From assembly GCA_017505675.1 (NCBI GenBank), contig JAFVOV010000102.1, forward strand, positions 1 to 11,523: a stretch of DNA of 11,523 nt, in the 5' to 3' direction. Shown one piece after another: positions 5,715-11,523 of this stretch; position 1 is the first letter of the stretch; each line of letters starts with the position of its first letter. A model generated the notes under the pieces. The model was not told the DNA's origin. It saw only the letters and a program-made list of their open reading frames with translations, and ran no database searches. The DNA comes from Clostridia bacterium. Its GTDB lineage: Bacteria > Bacillota > Clostridia > Christensenellales > Borkfalkiaceae. The translations under genes were made by a program, and so were the position numbers.

Positions 5715-6314
5715 TTATTCTTCGTAAATTATTAACGCTTCGCCAGAAATGATTTCAAGCGCCACTTCGTTACTTATCGTTTTGTTGCTTATCCCACGCG
5801 TGTCGGCTGGGGTAAGCGTTAAGTTCTCTAACGGATAATAAAGCCCGCTACTTGACTTAAATTCACATTTACCGCCGTACGGTATTAAAGATAAGGTACT
5901 ATTCTCTTTTACGCTAAACGCTCTTTTTCCGTTAAATAATTCGGTTACGGTGTTACCGTTTTTAATCTTGGCTTTTAAGCCTATATCGCTTGCGATTTTA
6001 AGCAAGGCAATGTTCCCCAAAACGTGCTCGATTTTACCGCCGTACGCACCGTATATCGCAACTTCTTTTGCGCCGAGTTCTTTTGCGTAGCGAATAGCGC
6101 GCTCGCCGTCGGTATAATTTTTTTCCACGTTCAGCCCGATAATTTTTTCACCGTCAGGCGCTTTCCCTAAACTATCAAAATCACCGACTACGGCAAGAAC
6201 GTTTTTTTTGCCTATTTTTTCAGAAAATTTATAACCCGCGTCCGCGTATATTACGTCCGTTTCTTTAACCGTATCGGTAAAGGTGGGCGCTTTTAAAATA
6301 ATTGCAACGTTCAT
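5715..6314 (-). CDS. thiN: Thiamine pyrophosphokinase (thiamine diphosphokinase)
   Basis: Transfers pyrophosphate from ATP to thiamine, giving TPP in the cytoplasm. The 199-residue product has the family blocks in order: ADAG (24-27), VVGDFDS (42-48), KNYTD (65-69), GGKIEHVLGN (92-101) and the C-terminal SNK..SNEVALEIISGEALII strand segment of the thiamine-binding domain. Two motifs are softened compared with the usual forms: K-D-x-T-D reads K-N-Y-T-D, and G-G-R-x-D-H reads G-G-K-I-E-H. The ATG at 6312-6314 is chosen because it gives the usual short start (MNVAIILKAP); a TTG at 6333-6335 would add seven residues inside the preceding gene and lacks family support. The start lies one base after the stop of the metal-binding gene with no strong ribosome-binding site, so translation is probably coupled. 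This is the last gene of the aro operon. It lies beside thiT, supplying the second step of thiamine salvage. Confidence 0.92.
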   Translation of the reverse strand: MNVAIILKAPTFTDTVKETDVIYADAGYKFSEKIGKKNVLAVVGDFDSLGKAPDGEKIIGLNVEKNYTDGERAIRYAKELGAKEVAIYGAYGGKIEHVLGNIALLKIASDIGLKAKIKNGNTVTELFNGKRAFSVKENSTLSLIPYGGKCEFKSSSGLYYPLENLTLTPADTRGISNKTISNEVALEIISGEALIIYEE

Positions 6315-6315
6315 A

Positions 6316-6573
6316 TTACTTTTTAAAAATTCCAAACAAACCTTTTTTCTCGTAAGGTTCTTTTTTTACCGCTTTAACGTTATAGCCTTGACCGGATATA
6401 GCGGCTTTTATAGCATCAACATCAAGTTCCGTTTCCGAAATAACTTCCGTAACGTTTTTAGAGTGTGACGAAGTAACTTTTTTAACGTTTGCTGTCTTTC
6501 TAACAACGTCGTTCACGTGCGTTTCGCACATACCGCACATCATTCCTTCAACTTCAAAAGTATATTTAATCAT
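6316..6573 (-). CDS. Small heavy-metal-associated (HMA) domain protein, CopZ-like
   Basis: An 85-residue single-domain protein of the ferredoxin-like HMA fold, the family of copper chaperones and of the N-terminal domains of metal P-type ATPases. The metal-binding loop is GMMCGMCETHV (10-20), with the CxxC pair Cys13 and Cys16. The rest shows the beta-alpha-beta pattern (VNDVVRKTANVKKV, then VDAIKAAISGQGYNVKAV). A basic tail ending KKGLFGIFKK follows, a type of end I associate with Firmicute HMA proteins. Its start overlaps the end of aroQ by 8 bases and a GGAAGG ribosome-binding site lies inside aroQ, so it is co-transcribed with the aromatic genes. No copper ATPase or CsoR-type regulator is nearby. 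Copper is the likeliest ligand by family, but the metal and the reason for this location are unknown. Confidence 0.88.
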   Translation of the reverse strand: MIKYTFEVEGMMCGMCETHVNDVVRKTANVKKVTSSHSKNVTEVISETELDVDAIKAAISGQGYNVKAVKKEPYEKKGLFGIFKK

Positions 6574-7003
6574 TTTTGCACCTTCCTATAATTTCGTCTA
6601 TGCCTTCAATATAGCCGTCAAAACCTTTGCCCGTTATGGTCTTAAACGCAAATTTACCAACGTAAGAAATTTGGCGGAAATCTTCCCTTTCGTTGACGGC
6701 GGAAATATGCACTTCTACGGTGGGGATATTGACTGCTTTTAACGCGTCCAAAATTGCTACGCTAGTGTGCGTGTAAGCGCCGGGGTTAATAACTACGCCG
6801 TCAAATTTTTTATAAGCGCGCTGAATCTCGGTAACTATTGCGCCTTCATAATTCGACTGATAGCATTTTACCTTAACGCCTTTTTCTTTAGCGCTCTTTT
6901 TTATAAAAGAAATAAGCGCCTTATAATCTTTATCGCCGTAAATGTTTTTTTCACGGATACCAAGCATATTTAAATTAGGTCCGTTTATAACCAAAATTTT
7001 CAT
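6566..7003 (-). CDS. aroQ: 3-Dehydroquinate dehydratase, type II
   Basis: Third step of the shikimate pathway: trans-elimination of water from 3-dehydroquinate to 3-dehydroshikimate by the dodecameric type II enzyme. The length of 145 residues is typical. The active-site set is complete: NGPNLN (7-12), Arg17, catalytic Tyr22 in IYG, Asn73 in INPGAYTHTS, His79, Glu97, catalytic His99 (VEVHIS), Ser101 and Arg110 (EREDFR). The ATG overlaps the stop of aroE-aroK (ATGA), and the nearest AAGGAG is about 14 bases upstream, so translation probably depends on coupling. Its 3' end overlaps the HMA gene by 8 bases. Confidence 0.96.
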   Translation of the reverse strand: MKILVINGPNLNMLGIREKNIYGDKDYKALISFIKKSAKEKGVKVKCYQSNYEGAIVTEIQRAYKKFDGVVINPGAYTHTSVAILDALKAVNIPTVEVHISAVNEREDFRQISYVGKFAFKTITGKGFDGYIEGIDEIIGRCKND

Positions 7004-8220
7004 AACTTATCAGTTATCTCCTTAACGACTTTTTCAATATCAGTATCGTTTTCAATTATTTCGTCAGCAAAAAACGCGTAAAGGTCTTTCCTTTCATCAA
7101 AAAGTTTTTTTAGCGTTTCAACGTCTTTAGATAACGGTCTGCCGTCCGTGGGCAACGCGCTTAAATCACGTTTAATCCAAAAAATCACACCGTTACTTTT
7201 AAGCGGGAAATAATTATCTTTATTTTTAATAACTCCGCCGCCCGTTGCTATAACTTTGCCCGTCATTAAGCCAACTTCTTTTAGAACGGCGCTCTCTGCC
7301 GCTCGGAAATATTCTTCACCGTTTTCCTTAAAAATCAAAGGGATATCCCTGTTTTCTCTTTTTTCTATTTCAAGGTCTGTGTCAATAAATTCCCTGCCCA
7401 AAAGTTCCGCTAAAGCCTTACCTACGGTAGTTTTCCCAGAACCGGGCATACCGATTAAAACAATATTTAAAGTTTCTTTTTCAAGTTTAGATAAAACCTT
7501 TTCAATAACGCTATCGGAAACCGTTTTATCTAAAAACAGTTCCATTGCATACTTTGCCTGCGCAACCAACATAGGAAGTCCGTTAGCGTATTTTATTCCG
7601 CGCTCTTTTGCCTGAGCGGTTAAAGCGGTTAAATTTGGGTTATAAATAACGTCCGCCACGCCTATTAGGTTTGGGAAACCGCTTATTGATAACGGTGACT
7701 CGTAATTATTTGGAAACATTCCCACGGGGGTAGTGTTTATTATAACTTCAACGTCTTTTCGTTCAAAACAGTTTTGATAATTTACTTCGCCCGTGCGTGA
7801 TACTTTTATAACTTCTTTTGCGCCGTCGCTTAAAACAACGGCGTTTGCCGTGTTTGACGTTCCGCCGCTACCGAGTAGCATAACCACCTTATCTTTTAAG
7901 GTTATACCCGCGCGGGATAACATATACTTCATACCCAAAAAATCGGTGTTAAACCCGTATCTTTTGCCGTCTTTTTCAACTACGGTGTTGACTGCGCCTA
8001 TCTTTAAAGCGCGCTCGTCAACTTCATCAAGATAAGGTATTATATCTTTTTTATAAGGTATGGTTACGTTATAACCTTTAAGTTTTCCGCTTAAAACGAA
8101 CTCTTTCAAATTTTCTGGCGCTATTTCGTAAAGGTCGTAATCATAGTTACCAAGTTCACCGTGAATGATTTTAGAATAACTATGCTTTAACGTCTTGCCG
8201 ATAAGTCCGAACTTTTCCAT
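7000..8220 (-). CDS. aroE-aroK: Bifunctional shikimate dehydrogenase / shikimate kinase fusion (AroE-AroK)
   Basis: One 406-residue chain carries two consecutive shikimate-pathway enzymes. Residues 1 to about 240 are shikimate dehydrogenase (NADPH reduction of dehydroshikimate): substrate-binding Ser14 and Ser16 in HSYS, catalytic Lys57 in NVTIPYKK, Asn78 in GAVNT, Asp93 in GFNTDF, the nucleotide loop GSGGTS (117-122) and the closing NGLPMLVAQA. Residues about 250-406 are shikimate kinase: Walker A GMPGSGKTT (257-265), Asp280 and Asp282 (IDTD), shikimate-binding Arg306 (YFRAAE), GGG (327-329) and lid Arg361 (DGRPLS). The linker is short (about 240-250) and there is no stop or frameshift, so this is a true in-frame fusion, with product and substrate (shikimate) passing between the two halves. 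The start follows AAAAGG by 7 bases, and the gene starts two bases after pheA ends. AroE-AroK fusions exist in some bacteria but separate genes are the rule. Confidence 0.94.
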   Translation of the reverse strand: MEKFGLIGKTLKHSYSKIIHGELGNYDYDLYEIAPENLKEFVLSGKLKGYNVTIPYKKDIIPYLDEVDERALKIGAVNTVVEKDGKRYGFNTDFLGMKYMLSRAGITLKDKVVMLLGSGGTSNTANAVVLSDGAKEVIKVSRTGEVNYQNCFERKDVEVIINTTPVGMFPNNYESPLSISGFPNLIGVADVIYNPNLTALTAQAKERGIKYANGLPMLVAQAKYAMELFLDKTVSDSVIEKVLSKLEKETLNIVLIGMPGSGKTTVGKALAELLGREFIDTDLEIEKRENRDIPLIFKENGEEYFRAAESAVLKEVGLMTGKVIATGGGVIKNKDNYFPLKSNGVIFWIKRDLSALPTDGRPLSKDVETLKKLFDERKDLYAFFADEIIENDTDIEKVVKEITDKL

Positions 8221-8222
8221 TA

Positions 8223-9368
8223 TTAAACCTTTTCCCTATAAGCGCCAAGGAATACGAATTGTTCAGTTGAATCGTCAAGTTCAACTAAAAGATTTTGTAC
8301 GCCCTTATTTTTAATATCACATTCAAAGTCAAAATAGAACATAAATTCAAAACCGCTACCAACAATCGGGCGAGATTCTAGTTTAGTTAAGTTTATGCCT
8401 AAATTACTGAATTTTGCAAGCAACTTATTAAGGCTACCCGGTGAGTTTTGCGGAAGAGTTGTCATAATGCTTATTTTGTTAGCGTTTTCATAAAACTCCA
8501 TTTCCTTTGCTATCAAAATAAAGCGCGTGTAATTATTATCTGAATCTTGAATATTAGTTTCTAAAAGTTTAAGTCCGTAAAGTTCCGCGCACTCGCGTGA
8601 AGATATTGCGGCAACGTCCTTCCTACCGCTTTCAGATAAAGTTTTAGCCGCAACTGCAGTATTCGGGCAAGCCGTAATTTTTGCAAATGGGAATTTTTCA
8701 AGATATTTTTTGCATTGAGAAAGCGCTTGTTCGTGAGAATAAATTTCCTTTATGTCTTTAATATCGGTATCTTTATTTACGATTAAGTTGTGGTTAATAG
8801 GAACGCGCACGCTCTTTACTATATAGAACTTATGTTCTTTCATAAGGTCGTAAACTTGATTTACAGAGCCAGCAGAACTGTTTTCAATAGGAAGAACGCC
8901 GTATTTGCAGAACCCCTTTTCAACCGCCTGAAAAACTCCGTCAAAATTCTTAAAGTAAGTAATATCTGCAAGTTCAAAAAGCCTATCTGCCGCTATGCCG
9001 GAATACGCGCCTTGAACGCCTTGACAGGCAACCCTTGCTTTTGCAGGGAACTTTAAATCACCTTTAAGTAGCGCCGCGGAAATTTTTTCACCTATTTCCG
9101 AATGATATTCGGCGTTCATTGTTTGATACGCTTTACTCGTTTCAAAAACGGTTTCAAAAACGCGTTTTAAGTAAACTTGCATATCTTCTTCAACGCGGTC
9201 GGTTACGCGCAGTAAAATTTTTCTTTCCCTGTCGGGGTCGTTTACTGCTTTACCGCTTGCTTTCTTGGCTTCGCTAACCTTGGCAACCAACTTCATCCTT
9301 TCGCCGTAAAGGTCTGCAATCTTATCGTCTATAACGTCTAATTGATTTCTGATTTCAGATAAGTCCAT
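8223..9368 (-). CDS. pheA: Bifunctional chorismate mutase / prephenate dehydratase (P-protein)
   Basis: Converts chorismate to prephenate and then to phenylpyruvate, the branch to phenylalanine. Three domains are present in the 381 residues. The AroQ-class chorismate mutase (1 to about 90) has Arg7, Arg24, Lys35, Asp44, Arg47 and Glu48, matching E. coli Arg11, Arg28, Lys39, Asp48, Arg51 and Glu52. Prephenate dehydratase (about 110-285) has GVQGAYS (117-123), PIENSSAG (160-167) and the catalytic TRF (281-283). A C-terminal ACT domain (about 298-378) has NSPGSLNKLL and ESRP (331-334), the signature of phenylalanine feedback sites. Enzyme control by phenylalanine is therefore expected from the family. 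The ATG at 9366-9368 has an AAGGAGA site six bases upstream that overlaps the aroC stop region; aroC ends 11 bases before it. No tyrA is in the window. Confidence 0.96.
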   Translation of the reverse strand: MDLSEIRNQLDVIDDKIADLYGERMKLVAKVSEAKKASGKAVNDPDRERKILLRVTDRVEEDMQVYLKRVFETVFETSKAYQTMNAEYHSEIGEKISAALLKGDLKFPAKARVACQGVQGAYSGIAADRLFELADITYFKNFDGVFQAVEKGFCKYGVLPIENSSAGSVNQVYDLMKEHKFYIVKSVRVPINHNLIVNKDTDIKDIKEIYSHEQALSQCKKYLEKFPFAKITACPNTAVAAKTLSESGRKDVAAISSRECAELYGLKLLETNIQDSDNNYTRFILIAKEMEFYENANKISIMTTLPQNSPGSLNKLLAKFSNLGINLTKLESRPIVGSGFEFMFYFDFECDIKNKGVQNLLVELDDSTEQFVFLGAYREKV

Positions 9369-9379
9369 AATAATTCTCC

Positions 9380-10468
9380 TTATAATAAACTGTCGTAAAT
9401 TGCTATGGCGGAAACCGCTTCAATAACGGGAACCGCCCTTGGCGTTATGCAAGAATCGTGCCTGCCTGCAATTTTAAGTTTTACGTTTTTCTTTTCAGTT
9501 AAATCTACGGTATTTTGCTCTATTGATATTGACGGCGTAGGTTTAATTGCCACCCTAAAAGTTATAGGCATTCCGTTTGCCATTCCGCCGTTTATACCGC
9601 CGTTATTATTAGTTAGCGTTTTTATAGCGCCACTATCGTCAATAAAAAAGCCGTCGTTAGCCTTGCTACCGCGCATTGCTGAAAGCATAAATCCGCTACC
9701 AAACTCAATCCCCTTAACCGCAGGGACTGCGTAAACTAGTTGAGAAATTACGCTCTCTAAACTGTCAAACATATATTCCCCTGCGCCGACGGGTACGCCC
9801 GTTATAACGCATTCAATAATTCCGCCAACCGAATCGCCCTCTAACCTTGCGCTCTCAATTTCTGCCGTCATTTCTTCTTTAACGCTTTCATCAAGCAACG
9901 GGAAATTTTTATCTAACGCGGTAAAATCTACGCTCTCAATATCGGTATCAATATAACTTTTACCTTTAACAGCGCCTATCTGTGATATATAAGCGTTTAT
10001 TTTAATACCTTTTTTCTCAAGCGCTTGTTTGCAAATTCCACCGGCAATACACATAGGCGCAGTCATTCTGCCGGAAAACTTTCCACCGCCACGATAATCA
10101 AAACCGTCGCCGTACTTGCTCCACGCAAATAAATCCGCGTGCGCTGGGCGTGGGGTTTTAACCACGTTATTATAATCTGCGCTTCTCTGCTCGGTGTTAA
10201 AAATTGCCGCTTCAAATTTACCGCTTATTTTTTCGCCGTCAAAACCGCTTTCAATAATTACCTTATCACCTTCAAGGCGTTTAGTTGAATAGGCCGCTTT
10301 TTTAGCCCTACGCCTTTCCATAAACTCTTGAAGTTTAATTTGGTCTATCGTTTCGCCGTCAAGCCCGTCAACCTTAACACCTATCTTTGGGGCGTGTGAC
10401 GCGCCGTAAATTTCCACTTTCAGTTTTCTGCCTTGAAAAACCGAAAACTGTTTGTCGTTAAAATTCAT
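9380..10468 (-). CDS. aroC: Chorismate synthase
   Basis: Last step of the shikimate pathway: trans-elimination of phosphate from EPSP to give chorismate, needing reduced FMN. The 362-residue product has the family blocks with both catalytic histidines: IYGASHAPKIG with His25, and TPRPAHADL with His110 (RPGH in most members). It also has DYRGGGKFSGRMTAP (124-138), a GGGxFSGRxTAP form rather than the commoner GGGRSSARET, and GRHDSCITPRAVPV near the end. The start is set at the ATG at 10466-10468, because GGAGG lies eight bases upstream and the family starts close to this point. Two upstream codons (10496-10498 and an ATG at 10472-10474) are open but sit too far from, or too close to, that site. 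The start overlaps the end of aroA by 11 bases. Confidence 0.95.
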   Translation of the reverse strand: MNFNDKQFSVFQGRKLKVEIYGASHAPKIGVKVDGLDGETIDQIKLQEFMERRRAKKAAYSTKRLEGDKVIIESGFDGEKISGKFEAAIFNTEQRSADYNNVVKTPRPAHADLFAWSKYGDGFDYRGGGKFSGRMTAPMCIAGGICKQALEKKGIKINAYISQIGAVKGKSYIDTDIESVDFTALDKNFPLLDESVKEEMTAEIESARLEGDSVGGIIECVITGVPVGAGEYMFDSLESVISQLVYAVPAVKGIEFGSGFMLSAMRGSKANDGFFIDDSGAIKTLTNNNGGINGGMANGMPITFRVAIKPTPSISIEQNTVDLTEKKNVKLKIAGRHDSCITPRAVPVIEAVSAIAIYDSLL

Positions 10469-11408
10469 CAGCATTACCTCCGACTGAATTATAATCATTA
10501 AAGAAGGACGGATAAGACTTGTTTACCGCTTTAGCGTTAATAATTTTACTTTCGCCGTCGCAAACGGATGCAAGCACCGCAGCGGTCATAACTATTCTGT
10601 GGTCGTTAAAAGAATCAACTTCGCCTGCCTTTGGGTTTCCGCCGTATACCGTAAGGCTATGCCCGTCACTTTCCGCTTTTATATTAAAGGCTTTAAGTAA
10701 CGCAATGGTACTTTCAACCCTATCGCTTTCTTTAATCTTTAGCCGCTCAATACTGTTAATAACGGACTTCCCTGACGCGCACGCTGCTAGCGTCGCGGTT
10801 ATCGGCACTAAATCGGGGCAGTCTTCCGCGTCGAAAACGAAAGGTTTTAAATTACTTTCTTTAACCGTAATCACTCCGTTTTCAATAGTTACTGACGCGC
10901 CCGCAAGTTTTAATATTTCAATTATTTTTTTATCGCCCTGAACGCTATTTAAATTCATACCCGTTACGCTTAACTTTCCGTTAATAGCGCCAAGTACCAA
11001 GAAGAACGCCATATTAGACCAGTCGCCTTCAGGCGCAAGAACACCAAAATACTTTTGGTTTCCGTAAACCTTATATCCGTTTTCAAGTTTATCAATTTTT
11101 ACGCCGAACGCGCTCAAAACTTCAAGCGTTATATCCACGTACGGAGCAGAACAAAGCGGTGTTGTTAAAACTATTTCACTATCCCCGTCTAAAATAGGCA
11201 ACGCCATTAAAAGCCCTGATATGTACTGCGAACTTATATCACCGCGTATACGGTATTCGCCCGAAGTAAGTTTACCTTTAACTTTAATGGTTTTATCTTT
11301 TTTAGCGCTTACGCCGTGCAACGCAAAAACGGAAAAGAGTTCTTCGTTCGGTCTTTCCATAAGTTTGCCGTGCCCGATAAATTCATATTCGCCACCGAGC
11401 GCCGCCAC
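10458..11408 (-). CDS. aroA: EPSP synthase (3-phosphoshikimate 1-carboxyvinyltransferase), N-terminus missing
   Basis: AroA joins PEP to shikimate-3-phosphate. The 316-316-codon stretch corresponds to about residue 104 onward of the roughly 427-residue E. coli enzyme. Recognisable blocks are FIGHGKLMERP (the E. coli Arg124 region), ISSQYISGLLMALP, SAPYVDITLEVL, SVQGD, DCPDLVPITATLA (catalytic Asp), RLKIKESDR (Lys340/Arg344 equivalents), FNDHRIVM (Arg386) and NKSYPSFF (Lys411). Missing are the first 100 residues or so, including Lys22, Arg27 and the SGST/NAGT loop that bind substrate. The GTG at 11406-11408 encodes the native Val of the VAALGG segment and is not a real start; there is no ribosome-binding site. 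Just beyond it the same frame meets a TGA (11430-11432) and unrelated sequence begins. As drawn the product could not be active. Given the intact operon, a chimeric contig end is likelier than true decay. The Gly-Gly codons near the 3' end form the aroC ribosome-binding site. Confidence 0.9.
   Translation of the reverse strand: MAALGGEYEFIGHGKLMERPNEELFSVFALHGVSAKKDKTIKVKGKLTSGEYRIRGDISSQYISGLLMALPILDGDSEIVLTTPLCSAPYVDITLEVLSAFGVKIDKLENGYKVYGNQKYFGVLAPEGDWSNMAFFLVLGAINGKLSVTGMNLNSVQGDKKIIEILKLAGASVTIENGVITVKESNLKPFVFDAEDCPDLVPITATLAACASGKSVINSIERLKIKESDRVESTIALLKAFNIKAESDGHSLTVYGGNPKAGEVDSFNDHRIVMTAAVLASVCDGESKIINAKAVNKSYPSFFNDYNSVGGNADEF
10477..10481 (-). promoter_or_regulatory. Ribosome-binding site for aroC inside the aroA coding end
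   Basis: GGAGG on the minus strand, provided by a Gly-Gly codon pair of aroA, lies eight bases before the ATG at 10468 and only two bases before the in-frame ATG at 10474. The spacing selects the downstream ATG as the aroC start and couples aroC translation to the end of aroA. Confidence 0.75.
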
Positions 11409-11412
11409 TAGT

Positions 11413-11444
11413 ACAGACAGAATTTGTAATCATTTACTGTCTGT
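11413..11444. repeat. Inverted repeat at the aroA junction
   Basis: ACAGACAG (11413-11420) and CTGTCTGT (11437-11444) are perfect 8-bp inverted copies around a 16-base AT-rich centre. They lie exactly between the recognisable aroA sequence and the unrelated sequence on its right. No U-run follows on either strand, so it is not an intrinsic terminator. It may mark the breakpoint or a chimera-forming fold-back. Confidence 0.6.
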
Positions 11445-11523
11445 CTCTGCATGGTCGATTGCGATATAGGCAAGCAATCCTCCCCAGTGATAGAATTTAT
11501 CGCTGTTGCTGACGCCGCATCCC
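11430..11523 (-). CDS. C-terminal end of an unrelated protein, perhaps a glycoside hydrolase (partial)
   Basis: The minus strand reads 30 codons from the right edge to a TGA at 11430-11432. The segment contains FYHWGGLLAYIAID, which resembles the C-terminal region of MGH1/trehalase-like (alpha/alpha)6-barrel glycoside hydrolases. It does not resemble any part of EPSP synthase. Its frame is the same as that of the aroA fragment, but the stop separates them. Both Ile codons in this motif are ATC, unlike the ATT/ATA-rich neighbours, weakly suggesting another source. The short length makes the family assignment tentative. Confidence 0.35.
   Translation of the reverse strand, partial: GCGVSNSDKFYHWGGLLAYIAIDHAETDSK

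Noticed and set aside
6315..6335. TTG at 6335 as the start of thiN
   Set aside because: It lies within the HMA gene, lacks a ribosome-binding site, and adds residues ahead of the usual N-terminus; the ATG at 6314 fits the family.
9405..9734. A 109-codon open frame on the plus strand opposite aroC
   Set aside because: It is antisense to conserved chorismate synthase sequence, has no ribosome-binding site, and its composition follows from the opposite gene.
10519..10941. A 140-codon plus-strand frame opposite aroA
   Set aside because: Antisense to clear EPSP synthase motifs; no start signals and no family resemblance.
11407..11444. Insertion-sequence end, attachment site or terminator at the 8-bp inverted repeat
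   Set aside because: There is no transposase, no target duplication, no matching second end and no U-run; the palindromic ACTAGT at 11407-11412 is likely chance.
1..11523. A new defence, CRISPR, toxin-antitoxin or mobile-element system
   Set aside because: No array of repeats, nuclease, transposase, integrase or paired small genes was seen; every sizeable gene has a metabolic, transport or metal-handling family.

Overview
The window looks like chromosomal DNA from an AT-rich anaerobic Firmicute, most likely a gut-type member of Clostridia. The evidence is purine-rich Shine-Dalgarno sites (AGGAG, GGAGG), an oxygen- or NO-detoxifying flavodiiron protein, an ECF-type thiamine transporter under a TPP riboswitch, an MsmK/UgpC-type sugar ABC ATPase, and a type II dehydroquinase. 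I cannot name a species. All genes but one lie on the minus strand.

Left part (1-3650, minus strand, transcribed right to left): the 5' two thirds of a flavodiiron protein gene (fprA-like) runs off the left edge. Upstream of it is an MFS transporter with a near-consensus promoter and a weak intrinsic terminator. Then comes an MsmK/UgpC/MalK-family ABC ATPase with an unusual Ala/Glu/Lys-rich tail and its own strong terminator.

Middle (3700-6315): a YfbR-like HD-domain 5'-deoxynucleotidase, in which the HD dyad reads His-Glu, is divergent from a thiamine transporter gene (thiT). thiT has a clear promoter, a TPP riboswitch aptamer and a strong terminator before its start codon. Its protein carries about 190 extra N-terminal residues, with about five membrane segments, ahead of the recognisable ThiT domain. 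It converges on a thiamine pyrophosphokinase gene (thiN), and the two share a 16-bp bidirectional terminator. Thiamine uptake and its conversion to TPP are therefore encoded side by side but in different transcription units.

Right part (6316-11408, minus strand): a tightly packed operon, in transcription order aroA - aroC - pheA - aroE/aroK fusion - aroQ - small HMA metal-binding protein - thiN. Genes overlap or are separated by at most 11 bases. The aro genes cover dehydroquinate to chorismate (aroQ, aroE, aroK, aroA, aroC) and on to phenylpyruvate (pheA). DAHP synthase and dehydroquinate synthase are not in the window.

Right edge (11409-11523): aroA is cut off at about residue 104 (E. coli numbering), losing part of its active site. 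It is joined, after an in-frame stop, to about 95 bases that read as the end of an unrelated protein, perhaps a glycoside hydrolase. This is more likely a chimeric contig end or a rearrangement breakpoint than a functional arrangement.

I found no tRNA, rRNA, CRISPR array, insertion sequence or phage gene. The window is mostly ordinary metabolism. The points worth a second look are the extended ThiT, the ABC ATPase tail, the HE-for-HD change in YfbR, the AroE-AroK fusion, the metal-binding gene inside the aro operon, and the aroA junction.
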